Below, one piece after another: positions 1 through 7,895 of a stretch of DNA of 64,000 bases; positions within the stretch are counted from its first letter, which is position 1; the number at the start of each line of letters is the position of its first letter. The notes under the pieces were generated by a model that did not search any database, had not been told where the DNA came from, and worked only from the letters and a program-made list of their open reading frames with translations. The stretch is taken from the NCBI RefSeq assembly GCF_000526375.1, contig NZ_JAFY01000002.1, positions 186,001 through 250,000 on the forward strand. The letters run 5' to 3'. This stretch comes from Aminiphilus circumscriptus DSM 16581. Its GTDB lineage: Bacteria; Synergistota; Synergistia; Synergistales; Aminiphilaceae. A program made the position numbers and the translations under genes.

Positions 1-146
1 AGACAAAAAATCGACAACTCCTCGGACCAACTTATTGACAAATTAAATACATATCTCGAAAAAACCTGCAAAAACAATACAAACGTCATTGCTGAAGTCA
101 ATAAAATGGTGATTATTTTCTCAATATTCGCTAAAACAAATCTCAT
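1..146 (-). CDS. TRAP transporter small permease (DctQ family), N-terminal part only
   Basis: The gene runs off the left edge; only about the first 48 codons are present. It would be the small membrane subunit of a tripartite (TRAP) carboxylate transporter in the inner membrane. The readable protein has one hydrophobic helix followed by VFSRYVFN and SWSEELS, the typical first-helix and loop pattern of DctQ proteins. The start at 146 is preceded by GGAGG (154-158) at about 7 nt. It lies 17 nt downstream of the GntR regulator on the same strand, so the two are probably co-transcribed and the regulator probably controls the transporter. The region is clearly AT-rich compared with the rest of the window. 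The family call rests on a short segment. Confidence 0.75.
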   Translation of the reverse strand, partial: MRFVLANIEKIITILLTSAMTFVLFLQVFSRYVFNLSISWSEELSIFC

Positions 147-163
147 ATTTATACCTCCAGACC

Positions 164-826
164 TTATTTGATGTTTTCCACAAAAACACCCTCTTTTAAT
201 GTTTTTGCAATCCTTTCTGTTGCACGTACATAATGGCTCTTTAGCTTTTCAATACTAATAGCCTTGTCCTTTTTCCATAAAGCATCTATAATGTCTTGAT
301 GTTCTTTTTTAGGATTTAGATAATCTTTTGCAATTTTTTGTGATGCAAGAGTCATCCTAATCAATTCCTCAACCATCGTCATCCAAACCTTCATCACATA
401 GTCGTTTTGCTCGAAATCAAGTATTGTCTTGTGAAACTCAAGATCCTTCATTGTGAAATCATACAAACGACCTTCTACTTTTATCATTTCAGAAAGAATT
501 GAGTCGAGCTTTCCTGCTATCAACCTGGATGAGTCTTTTTCAAATATTTTTTCAAGTGCCATTGCCTCCATTTGAGTCCTAAAACAATACATATCGTAAA
601 TATCTTTCTCTCTTAACTCTTTGACAAGATACTTTTTCCCTTCTCCCGTGGACACCCACCCGTCCCAGGCAAGGCGCTGCAGAGCATCCCTGACGGGAGT
701 CCGACTCGTTCCGAGCTGTTCCGCCATCTCTCGTTCCTTCACAGCCGCACCAGGCGGCAATTCCAGCGTGATAATCTTCTCCTTGATCGTTCTGTAGATT
801 TGCAAATACAGAAACTCCTCGGCCAT
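164..826 (-). CDS. GntR-family (FadR/FCD subfamily) transcriptional regulator
   Basis: DNA-binding regulator of about 220 residues: a winged helix-turn-helix at the N-terminus (EREMAEQLGTSRTPVRDALQ) followed by an all-helical FCD ligand-binding domain. A longer reading frame to 895 exists, but 826 is preferred because GGGGCGAG lies just upstream and because the longer version would start inside the -10 box of the gene's own promoter. It is followed at once by a TRAP permease gene, so the ligand may be a carboxylate or sugar acid. Operator-like repeats sit between promoter and start codon, suggesting autoregulation. Oddity: the helix-turn-helix part (about 650-826) is GC-rich, whereas the FCD part (about 164-645) is AT-rich; the switch is sharp. 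Confidence 0.88.
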   Translation of the reverse strand: MAEEFLYLQIYRTIKEKIITLELPPGAAVKEREMAEQLGTSRTPVRDALQRLAWDGWVSTGEGKKYLVKELREKDIYDMYCFRTQMEAMALEKIFEKDSSRLIAGKLDSILSEMIKVEGRLYDFTMKDLEFHKTILDFEQNDYVMKVWMTMVEELIRMTLASQKIAKDYLNPKKEHQDIIDALWKKDKAISIEKLKSHYVRATERIAKTLKEGVFVENIK

Positions 827-842
827 GTCAGCACTCGCCCCT

Positions 843-868
843 TTTTTGGTACACCAAAAATATTTTGG
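843..868. promoter_or_regulatory. Probable FadR-type operator (overlapping inverted repeats)
   Basis: TTTTTGGTACACCAAAAA (843-860) is a perfect inverted repeat with core TGGT-AC-ACCA, the general form bound by FadR-subfamily GntR proteins. A second inverted repeat, CCAAAA-ATA-TTTTGG (854-868), overlaps it. A further half-site, TTTTGGTG (901-908), lies in the promoter spacer. The cluster lies between promoter and start codon of the GntR gene, as expected for autorepression. Confidence 0.65.
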
Positions 869-885
869 CACGTCATGTTTTCTGA

Positions 886-914
886 AATATACCATTCTTA
901 TTTTGGTGTGTCAA
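886..914 (-). promoter_or_regulatory. Promoter of the GntR-TRAP unit
   Basis: On the minus strand TTGACA (909-914) and TATATT (886-891) are separated by exactly 17 bp, a near-consensus sigma-70 promoter. Transcription would begin about 50 nt upstream of the GntR start codon and run through the operator-like repeats at 843-868. Confidence 0.7.
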
Positions 915-1280
915 CAAGAGTACCGTATACCACGAGTTTTCTCCTCGCGAGGAGGAAAATGTCCTTGGTGGGCATATCATTCCTCCGCGCATGCCGCGGC
1001 GAACCGGAGGCAAAGGCCTCCCCGAGGCGGGGTCAAAAAGCGGAGAGAACACTGGAACAGGGAAAGAGAATGGACAGAGTGCGAGCGAACGCGAAACCCG
1101 AGAAAGCGAAACGGAGATGTAGTGGCAGAGCCACCTTGAAAGGCGAGGAGGTGCATCCCTGCTGGAGCGGCGGTGCCGCAGAAAAGGGGCGGAGCTCTCC
1201 TTGTGGACAATGGCAGAGAGGAAGTCCGCAGAGATTTTCCTGAGGGCGGAGGATTCTGTGAGCCTGCAAACCGGGGCTTG
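915..1280. other. Intergenic, no gene recognised
   Basis: Several frames are open on both strands, but none has a convincing ribosome-binding site or recognisable protein motif. The stretch lies between the GntR promoter and the insertion-sequence remnants. Confidence 0.5.
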
Positions 1281-1423
1281 AGTTGTGTGCGTCAAGTTGT
1301 GCAAAAAGGTTTTTATGGTGTTCGGCGGCCGTCTGCCGCGATTAGCCGCACTTTTCCAGGAGTGCCTTTTTGTGTTCGATCAACAGATCCATGTGGAGGT
1401 AGCGGCTGGATTCCAGCCGCGGG
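1281..1423 (-). mobile_element. Remnant of the 3' end of an IS256-family element
   Basis: About 140 bp match the right end of the intact IS256-like element at 44.4-45.8 kb (reverse complement of 45656-45797) with roughly ten differences. The match covers the terminal sequence AGTTGTGTGCGTCAAG, the inner GTGCAAAAAGG and the last 24 or so transposase codons (ending in LLIEHKKALLEKCG and a stop). Everything upstream in the element is missing, so this is a dead fragment. Confidence 0.85.
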
Positions 1424-1616
1424 GCGGGGGCGTGAAATCCGGAGGCGGAGCCTCTCTTTCCCGCTTATGTCACCTTCGCCGGCAAGGTAGTTTCGCGGGC
1501 ATTGTGCACACCGTCCGCCGAGGAGAACGTTCCCAGGCATGCCCGAATAAGTTCGGTGCCGGGCGGACCGGTCTCCTTTGCCCATCTTCATAGCCACTGG
1601 GAACGGGGAAGTAATG

Positions 1617-1909
1617 AGAATACCAACGGCATCCTCGTCATCGACGAACTGGGGTTCCAGGTTCTGGACCGGATGAGTGCCCATTCGCTCTTCAAGGTGG
1701 CGAGCGCCCGATATGAACGCTCCAGCACGATCATCACGCCGAACACAAGCATCCGGGAATGGCCGGAGATGCTCGCGGGAGACGAAGTGCTCGCCACGGC
1801 GATTCTGGACCGGCTTCTCCATCACTGCCATGTGGTTCACGTGGATGAGAGCAGCTACAGGCTCTGGGAGATGGAACGCCGCACCCGGACTGCCGGGAAG
1901 GAGGGATGA
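1617..1909 (+). pseudogene. istB: Fragment of an IS21-family IstB helper ATPase
   Basis: The frame encodes about 97 residues matching the C-terminal half of IstB-type transposition helpers: ILVIDELGF (Walker B region), SARYERSSTIIT (sensor region), then ATAILDRLLHHCHVVHV and ESSYRLWE. Normal IstB has about 250 residues; the Walker A half and the istA transposase are absent. Together with the IS256 scrap just to the left, it marks an old insertion hotspot. Confidence 0.8.
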
Positions 1910-1968
1910 CGGAACCGGGGAATCCCGACAGGTTCAGGAATCAGTTCTGCTCAGTCACGATGGAATGC

Positions 1969-1994
1969 GGACATCTGCGGGAAAATAGATGTCC
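1969..1994 (+). terminator. Hairpin with T-run after the IstB remnant
   Basis: GGACATCT (1969-1976) and AGATGTCC (1987-1994) form a perfect 8-bp stem with a 10-nt loop, followed by TTTT on the plus strand. It may be a weak terminator left from the IS21-type element. Confidence 0.4.
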
Positions 1995-2040
1995 TTTTCG
2001 TGCGGGAATCCGGGTGTCCCTTGACATCCGAATTGGGCGC

Positions 2041-2844
2041 TCAGGGATTTTCCGCACTTCCCGCATCGGACAGACGGGGTGGGTTCGTTCTCCAATAGGC
2101 GCTTCCGTCGGCCTTCCGGTCCAGAAAACCGTAGTCGATGAGATAGCGCCGAATGGTGACGTAGTCGTCAAAGGCCCCGGCGAGAAGTTCGTTGACATCC
2201 CTTTCCGAGTACCGGCGTCCCCGGACGAAGAGTTCCACCATCCGATTGAGCACCACCAGCTTTGCCTTCTGTTTCTTCGGAAACGACGCGAGAACCAGAG
2301 GATCCTCGGAACTGAAATGCTTCTTCAGAATTTTCCGGGCCTCCTCGTCGGTGACCTTCACCCGGTCGTCCGCGACGGGCAGCGCCGCGTTGAAGGTCAG
2401 GTAGCCCTGATTCGCTTCCTTCCGGTCGAGGAGTTCCATGATGGCGAGAAAGAGCTTTGCCTCCCGGCGCCGCTTCCGGAGCTGAAAACGGTGATTCCGC
2501 ACCGTCGAGGGGGACTTGCCCCCGAGAAGCGCCGCCGTTTCTCTGTCGCTGGCGCCCGCGTGGGTGTGGCGGAGCACCGCCTCCTGCAGCTCCGAGATGC
2601 CCGTATGCTCCTTTCCGAGACGCAGCAGCGCGTCGAAGGGATCGCCGTGCACCTCCGCCACGTGGCGGCGGACCGCTCCAGAGGCCGTGAAGAGCGTCGT
2701 TCCGAAGGGATAGACCACTCCTTCCTCGAATCTCTTGCCGCAGAACAGGCAGACATAGGCCTCGGGAGCGGTTTCCCGGATATGGCCGCACACGAGGTCC
2801 TCAAGGGATGCACGCTCGAGCTGGGAAATAAGTGAGTTTGTCAT
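2041..2844 (-). CDS. DUF2087-domain transcriptional regulator
   Basis: Predicted DNA-binding protein of about 267 residues. Parts in order: an N-terminal segment with a CLFCGKRF zinc-knuckle-like motif and a later HVAEVH; a LuxR-like helix-turn-helix (SDRETAALLGGKSPSTVRNH) near the middle; and a C-terminal DUF2087 domain (FPKKQKAKLVVLNRMVE, YSERDVNELL, RRYLIDYGFLDR). The target is unknown. The start is uncertain: the frame is open to an ATG at 2886 without a ribosome-binding site, while a promoter inside that extension would start the transcript only a few bases before the ATG at 2844. The 2844 start is preferred. The gene stands alone, transcribed towards the IS remnants. Confidence 0.75.
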   Translation of the reverse strand: MTNSLISQLERASLEDLVCGHIRETAPEAYVCLFCGKRFEEGVVYPFGTTLFTASGAVRRHVAEVHGDPFDALLRLGKEHTGISELQEAVLRHTHAGASDRETAALLGGKSPSTVRNHRFQLRKRRREAKLFLAIMELLDRKEANQGYLTFNAALPVADDRVKVTDEEARKILKKHFSSEDPLVLASFPKKQKAKLVVLNRMVELFVRGRRYSERDVNELLAGAFDDYVTIRRYLIDYGFLDRKADGSAYWRTNPPRLSDAGSAENP

Positions 2845-2853
2845 AATGCGGAC

Positions 2854-2882
2854 AGTATCGCGCATCATCTCTTTTTTGTCAA
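2854..2882 (-). promoter_or_regulatory. Promoter of the DUF2087 regulator, possibly leaderless
   Basis: TTGACA (2877-2882) and GATACT (2854-2859) on the minus strand are spaced by 17 bp. The expected start point is near 2847, only 2-4 nt before the ATG at 2844. Confidence 0.5.
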
Positions 2883-2931
2883 ACATATACTAGAAACATC
2901 TACTTATCCCCACCTCGACACGTCTCGACAC

Positions 2932-2975
2932 AAAAACGCCGGGGCGGCGGCGGAACACTCCGCCATCGCCCCGGC
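2932..2975 (-). terminator. Rho-independent terminator of the dpp-hydrolase operon
   Basis: A 17-bp GC-rich stem (2938-2954 with 2959-2975, one mismatch, 4-nt loop) is followed on the minus strand by GTTTTTG. It lies about 30 nt after the stop codon of the beta-lactamase-fold gene. Confidence 0.85.
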
Positions 2976-3004
2976 AGAATCCGTCGCAACAGAGGGAAAA
3001 AGAG

Positions 3005-3847
3005 CTACCGGAACCGTCCCTCCAGGGTGAGGTACTGATCGAAGAGAAGGCGGCTCACCCGAGAGCCGAAGCGGAAGGACTCGTGGTCCTGGTAGTACAG
3101 GGAGTCCTTGAAATCTTTGGTGAAGATGGCCACCACGTAGTTCCCGTAGGGGGTGGAGACGATGCCTCCGTCGTTTCTGCAGGCGTCCATGCTGCCGCTC
3201 TTGGAGGAGACGAAGAAGAGTTCCTCGTCCCCGGTGTTCTCCGCGTCGAGAAAGTACTGGGGAAGCCCCTTGGTGAGCAGGGTGTTGTACTTCTGGTCCT
3301 TGAACATGCCGCGCATGTCCTCGCAGGCCTCGGCGCTCCAGAGTTCGTTCCGGGCGATCTTCCCGAAGAACTCGCCGTACTCCCGGGGCGTGGTGGTTCC
3401 CAGTTTGTCGAACCGGGCGAAATCGATGCGGTTGTGCAGCACCGTGTTCGGAAAGCCGAGGGCCCTGCAGGTGGTGTTGATGGCGTCGATCCCCAGGAAG
3501 TCGATGAGCAGATTGGTGGCGATGTTGTCGCTCACCACGATCATGAGGGTCGCGAAGTCCTTCACCCTGAGGGTCACGCCGCTCTCCAGACACCGCAGGA
3601 TGCCGCTCCCCACGACGAAGTGCTCCTCGCCGCAGGAAAGAAGCTGGTCGGGGGCGACGCTTCCCTCGGCGATGCGCCGGTACAGCTCGGCGAGAATGAA
3701 GACCTTGATGCAGCTCGCGGATTCAAAGGGTTCGTCCGCGTTCAGGGCGATCACGTTGCCCCGGAGATCGTCCGCGTAGAGTCCGAGCAGGCCGCTGAAA
3801 TTGTGAATCTCCGCACGGATGCGTTCCTCGAATGTCACTGTGCGCAT
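3005..3847 (-). CDS. Class A beta-lactamase-fold serine hydrolase, cytoplasmic
   Basis: Protein of 280 residues with the penicillin-recognising serine enzyme motifs in order: SxxK at about Ser45-Cys-Ile-Lys48, SDN at about 106-108, and KSG at about 216-218. Unlike true beta-lactamases it has no signal peptide, so it probably acts in the cytoplasm. It is the last gene of a peptide ABC transporter operon and overlaps the upstream ATPase gene by 13 nt. The start at 3847 is supported by AGGAG just upstream. A role in hydrolysing an imported peptide, lactam or amide is inferred from this position. Antibiotic resistance is unlikely given the location, but activity cannot be judged from sequence. 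Confidence 0.82.
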   Translation of the reverse strand: MRTVTFEERIRAEIHNFSGLLGLYADDLRGNVIALNADEPFESASCIKVFILAELYRRIAEGSVAPDQLLSCGEEHFVVGSGILRCLESGVTLRVKDFATLMIVVSDNIATNLLIDFLGIDAINTTCRALGFPNTVLHNRIDFARFDKLGTTTPREYGEFFGKIARNELWSAEACEDMRGMFKDQKYNTLLTKGLPQYFLDAENTGDEELFFVSSKSGSMDACRNDGGIVSTPYGNYVVAIFTKDFKDSLYYQDHESFRFGSRVSRLLFDQYLTLEGRFR

Positions 3848-4914
3848 GACGGGTTCTCCTCTCCCTGCAGCGGAACGGGGTCGTCCGCTCCGCTCTTTGA
3901 CAGAAATTCCTCGGCGAAATGGCACGCCGCCCAGTGTCCTTCTCCGACGCACCGGAGTTCCGGCTCCTCCCGGGTGCACTGTGGACGCACATGAGAGCAG
4001 CGGGGAGAGAAGCGGCACCCCGGCGGCAGTTTCACCGGCGAGGGGGTCTCCCCTTTGAGCAGCGCCCGATCCCGGGGTTGTTCCTCCATGGTGGGCAGGG
4101 CGTCCACGAGCGCCCGCGAATAGGGATGCACGCAGCTTCCGGCGACGATACGATGGCTGCCGATCTCCATGATCTTTCCCAGATACATGATGGCCACCCG
4201 GTCGGAGATGAGCCACGCCAGAGAGAGATCGTGGGTGATGAAGAGGTAGGAGGTGTTCTTCGTCTCCCGCATCTTCACCATGAGGTTCAGGATGTCCGCC
4301 CGCACGGAGGCGTCCAGCATGGAGACGGGCTCGTCCGCGACGATGAAGTCCGGCGAGAGGATGAACGCTGCGGCGATGGCGACCCGCTGACGCTGGCCGC
4401 CGCTCAGCTCGTTGGGATATTTGTACAGGTAGGTCTCCGCCGGCTTGAGCCCGGCGAACTCCAGGGCCTCCACCGTCCGGGCGAGCAGCTCCTCCTGGTC
4501 GTGATGGTCGCCGTCGATGCGAAGCGGCTCGGACACGATGTCCACGATCATGTCCTTGGGGTTCAGGGACTGGTAGGGATCCTGGAAGATCATCTGGGCC
4601 TTTTTGCGGAACATCCTGTTCCATTCCCTGTCTCGGTTCGACACGGACGCGCCGTCGAAGAGCACCTCGCCGCCGCTTTTGGCGACGAGGTTCAGGATGG
4701 CCCGCCCCGTGGTGGTCTTGCCGCTGCCGCTCTCTCCCACGAGGGAAAGGATCTCCCCGCGGCGAAGGGAAAAGGTCACTCCGTCCACGGCTTTGACGGT
4801 GGCCTTGTTCCTGCCGAGGAGGGTATCCAGGAAACTCCTCCGGATCTCGAAATGGACCTTCAGGTCCCGTACGTCCACAATGTGTTCCGTCATGCCTTCC
4901 CTCACCTGTTTCAT
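3835..4914 (-). CDS. Dipeptide/oligopeptide ABC transporter ATPase (DppF/OppF-like)
   Basis: ATPase of 359 residues that energises peptide uptake at the inner membrane together with the second ATPase. Walker A GESGSGKTTT, signature LSGGQRQR, Walker B FIVADEP and the switch ITHD are all present. The C-terminal extension carries the cysteine cluster CRFSPRCSHVRPQC typical of Opp/Dpp ATPases. The ATG at 4914 overlaps the stop of the upstream ATPase gene (ATGA), so translation is coupled. The substrate could be di- or oligopeptides; the family cannot separate these. Confidence 0.93.
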   Translation of the reverse strand: MKQVREGMTEHIVDVRDLKVHFEIRRSFLDTLLGRNKATVKAVDGVTFSLRRGEILSLVGESGSGKTTTGRAILNLVAKSGGEVLFDGASVSNRDREWNRMFRKKAQMIFQDPYQSLNPKDMIVDIVSEPLRIDGDHHDQEELLARTVEALEFAGLKPAETYLYKYPNELSGGQRQRVAIAAAFILSPDFIVADEPVSMLDASVRADILNLMVKMRETKNTSYLFITHDLSLAWLISDRVAIMYLGKIMEIGSHRIVAGSCVHPYSRALVDALPTMEEQPRDRALLKGETPSPVKLPPGCRFSPRCSHVRPQCTREEPELRCVGEGHWAACHFAEEFLSKSGADDPVPLQGEENPSCAQ

Positions 4915-5879
4915 GATCGTTCCTCCGCGAAATGACAGGCCGCCTCGTGCCCGGGTTCCACGCATCGCATGGCGGGCTCCCGGGAAAAGCAGATCTCCCC
5001 GGCGGCATCGCACCGGGGAGAAAAACGGCACCCCGGCGGAGGCGTGACGAGATTGGGCGGAAAGCCCGGAATGGACTGCACCATCTCCCGCTCTCCCCGG
5101 ATGTCGGGGAACGCCTTCAGGAGTCGCTGCGTGTAGGGATGGCAGGGGTTTCGCAGCACCTTTCCCACCGGGCCGATCTCCGCGACCTTGCCGCCGTACA
5201 TGACCGCCACCTGGTCGCAATTGGCTCCCACGATGGAGAGATCGTGCGTGATGAGGATCATGGCCATGCCGAACTCGCGGCGGAGCTTTCCGAGAAGGGC
5301 CAGGATCTGGGCCTGGACCACCACGTCCAGCGCCGTGGTCGGCTCGTCGCCCACAATGAGCTTTGGCCCGCAGGCGAGGGCCATGGCGATCATGGCCCTC
5401 TGGCGCATGCCGCCGCTGAACTCGTGAGGATAACAGTCCACGAGGCTGGAGGAGATCTCCACCAGATCGAAGAGGGCGAGCACCCGCCGCCGGGCCTCTT
5501 TCTCGGTAAGCCCCTCGTGGAGGAGCAAAGCCTCCGCAATCTGGCGGCTCACTTTCATCACCGGATTGAGGGCGTTCATGGCTCCCTGGAAGACGATGGA
5601 CACATCCCGCCACCGGTGCTTCCGCAGCTCCTCCTCGCTCTTCGCGGCAAAGTCCTCCCCGTTCAGAAGGATCTGGCCTCCGGCGATCCGCCCTTCCTTG
5701 GGCAGCAGTTGCAGCACCGACAGCGCAGTGGTGGTCTTGCCGCACCCAGACTCTCCCACCAGACCGATGGCCTCGCCCTTTTCGAGGAAAAAGCTCACGT
5801 CGTCCACCGCGCGGACGACGCCATCCCGGGTGTCGAAATAGGTCTTGAGGTTGCGTACTTCCAGCAGCTTCATGGTCAT
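4911..5879 (-). CDS. Dipeptide/oligopeptide ABC transporter ATPase (DppD/OppD-like)
   Basis: ATPase of 322 residues. It carries Walker A GESGCGKTTT, signature FSGGMRQR, Walker B LIVGDEPTTALD, ITHD, and the C-terminal cysteine motif CRFSPRCDAAGEIC characteristic of DppD/OppD. The start at 5879 (Met-Thr-Met) overlaps the permease stop as ATGA. It pairs with the following ATPase as a heterodimer on the two permeases. Confidence 0.93.
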   Translation of the reverse strand: MTMKLLEVRNLKTYFDTRDGVVRAVDDVSFFLEKGEAIGLVGESGCGKTTTALSVLQLLPKEGRIAGGQILLNGEDFAAKSEEELRKHRWRDVSIVFQGAMNALNPVMKVSRQIAEALLLHEGLTEKEARRRVLALFDLVEISSSLVDCYPHEFSGGMRQRAMIAMALACGPKLIVGDEPTTALDVVVQAQILALLGKLRREFGMAMILITHDLSIVGANCDQVAVMYGGKVAEIGPVGKVLRNPCHPYTQRLLKAFPDIRGEREMVQSIPGFPPNLVTPPPGCRFSPRCDAAGEICFSREPAMRCVEPGHEAACHFAEERS

Positions 5880-6751
5880 CTCCTCCGCAACGCCGGATTG
5901 AGGATCTCGTCGAAGGAGTGCCCGAGGAAGGCGAATCCCAGGACCAGCAGAATGATGCACACTCCGGGCGGAACGAAGAACCAGTAAGCGCCGACGCTGA
6001 CCGCCCCCGCCTCGAAGGCGTAGTGGAGCATCATGCCCCAGCTCGGCCGCAGCACATCCCCCATGCCGAGAAAGCTCAGGGTTGTCTCGGAGAGAATGGC
6101 CACCGCGGAGACGAGCACCGTGTTGGAGAAGATCAGGGGAAAGACGTTTGGCAGAATCTTCTTCCGCATAATGTACACGTGCCCCGCCCCGATGGAGCGG
6201 GCTCGCTCCACGAACTGCCGCTCCTTCACGGAGAGGGTCTGGGCCCGGGCGAGACGGGCCGTTCCCGCCCAGCTCGTGACGCCGATGACGACGACGATGT
6301 TCCACAGGCTCGACCCCAGAAGAGCCGCCAGCACGAGCATGAGGGGCAGCCAGGGAAGCACCAGAAAGGCGTCGGTGACGCGCATGAGGAAGGCGTCGGT
6401 CCTTCCGCCGAAGTAGCCCGAGCTGATGCCGATGACCGTGCCGATCACCATGGAGATGAACGTGGCGAGCACTCCCACGATGAGAGAGGTCTTTGCCCCG
6501 TGGATAAGCTCTCCCAGCACGTCCCGTCCCAGATCGTCCGTGCCTAGGAGAAACGCCTTCGACGGGGGCTCCAGCATTCCCCCGGCGCCGTATTCCTGGT
6601 GGTCGTAGTCGTACAGGAGCGGACCGACAAAGGCCATGAGGACGAAGAAGACCAGGATGGCCAGACCCACGAGGCTCATCTTGCTGCGAAACAGTGCCTC
6701 GACAAATTGCCTCCGTTTTCTGTGCAGAGCCAGTTTTTTCGCGTTTTCCAT
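5876..6751 (-). CDS. Peptide ABC transporter permease (DppC/OppC-like)
   Basis: Inner-membrane permease of 291 residues with a first helix near residues 28-48, the N-terminal FLLGTDDLGRDVLGELIHG motif of OppC/DppC proteins, and the EAA loop (ERARSIGAGHVYIMRKKILPN) that contacts the ATPases. It lies 12 nt downstream of the partner permease gene. The RBS GAGGCGGG precedes the ATG at 6751. Confidence 0.92.
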   Translation of the reverse strand: MENAKKLALHRKRRQFVEALFRSKMSLVGLAILVFFVLMAFVGPLLYDYDHQEYGAGGMLEPPSKAFLLGTDDLGRDVLGELIHGAKTSLIVGVLATFISMVIGTVIGISSGYFGGRTDAFLMRVTDAFLVLPWLPLMLVLAALLGSSLWNIVVVIGVTSWAGTARLARAQTLSVKERQFVERARSIGAGHVYIMRKKILPNVFPLIFSNTVLVSAVAILSETTLSFLGMGDVLRPSWGMMLHYAFEAGAVSVGAYWFFVPPGVCIILLVLGFAFLGHSFDEILNPALRRR

Positions 6752-6763
6752 GGATATCCCGCC

Positions 6764-7732
6764 TCAGTACCGGATCCGGGGATCCAGATAGCCGTACATG
6801 ATGTCCGCGGCGAAATTCGCCAGAATGACGCAGAAGCTGACAATGAGAAAAATGCCCTGGAGCAGGGGATAATCCCTCGCCTTGAGCGCCTCGTACATGA
6901 GACGCCCGATGCCGGGCCAGGAAAAGACCGTCTCCACCTGGAGCGCCCCGGCGATCATGAAGCCCAGGTTGATGGCGATGATGGTGATGATGGGAAGCCT
7001 CGCGTTGGGCACGGCGTGCCGGTTGATCACGTCCCGCCGGCTGAGCCCTTTCGCCCTGGCGGTGGTGATGTAGTCCTCGCTGAGCACGTCCAGGAGAGAA
7101 CTCCGCATGATCATGGAGTATCCTCCCACGATGACCACCGCCAGGGTGACCGCCGGCAGGAAGAGATGCTTCGCCAGATCCACGGCTTTGTCGGCGAACC
7201 CCGCGAAGGTGACCCCCGAGGTGTACATGCCCACCGTGGGAAACAGCCCGAGGTGGACACAGAAGAAGGCGATGAAGACGATGCCGAGCCAGAAGGTCGG
7301 CATCGCGTAGGTCACGAGGGAAAAGCCCAGAATGGCCGCATCCACGGGCTCACCGCGACGCACTGCGGCGATCTTGCCCAGGAGGATGCCCAGAAAGATG
7401 GCCACGATCTCCGCGGCGAAGGCGAGCACCAGCGTGGCGAAGAGCCGGGAACCGATGACGTCGATCACGGGCTGCCGATAGAAGAAAGACATGCCGAAGT
7501 TCCCCTTCACCAGTTCCCGCAGGTACACGGCGAACTGCACGAGCTGGGGTTTGTCGAATCCGTAGAGGCTCTTCACCTGGGCCAGCATGGAGGGATTGGC
7601 GTTGGGATTCCGCATGATCATGGAGACGGGGTCACCCGGCATGATGCGGAAGAGGAAATAATTGATGATCAGGACGATGAACAACGTGATGGCGCTGTGA
7701 AAAATCTTTCGGAGCAGGTATTCGGAATTCAT
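6764..7732 (-). CDS. Peptide ABC transporter permease (DppB/OppB-like)
   Basis: Permease of 322 residues. It shows the OppB/DppB signature: an N-terminal helix, FRIMPGDPVSMIMRN near residue 30, the EAA loop TTARAKGLSRRDVINRHAVPNA, and the C-terminal DPRIRY ending. GGGAGG upstream supports the ATG at 7732. It is separated from the binding-protein gene by 163 bp containing a strong hairpin, a common way to keep binding-protein mRNA in excess over permease mRNA. Confidence 0.92.
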   Translation of the reverse strand: MNSEYLLRKIFHSAITLFIVLIINYFLFRIMPGDPVSMIMRNPNANPSMLAQVKSLYGFDKPQLVQFAVYLRELVKGNFGMSFFYRQPVIDVIGSRLFATLVLAFAAEIVAIFLGILLGKIAAVRRGEPVDAAILGFSLVTYAMPTFWLGIVFIAFFCVHLGLFPTVGMYTSGVTFAGFADKAVDLAKHLFLPAVTLAVVIVGGYSMIMRSSLLDVLSEDYITTARAKGLSRRDVINRHAVPNARLPIITIIAINLGFMIAGALQVETVFSWPGIGRLMYEALKARDYPLLQGIFLIVSFCVILANFAADIMYGYLDPRIRY

Positions 7733-7836
7733 GCGCGTTCCTCCCGACGGTAAGCGCCTTCATCCGGGGCGAGCCCGGCCAAGGGACCGCACCGCTCCAC
7801 TCTCCGGAGCCGCTGCAATCCCCGCAGGCGCAGGGA

Positions 7837-7861
7837 GGGCGGCGCGACGAGCGCGCCGCCC
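7837..7861. terminator. Intercistronic hairpin between binding-protein and permease genes
   Basis: GGGCGGCGCG (7837-7846) pairs perfectly with CGCGCCGCCC (7852-7861). On the coding (minus) strand there is no T-run after the stem, so it is more likely an mRNA-stabilising or attenuating hairpin than a full terminator; the T-run lies on the plus-strand side. Confidence 0.55.
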
Positions 7862-7895
7862 TTTTTTCACTGTTGTTCTGTTCGCCCGCCTCCGC

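Noticed and set aside
3005-3847. Secreted antibiotic-resistance beta-lactamase
   Set aside because: No signal peptide, and the gene is embedded in a peptide-transport operon.
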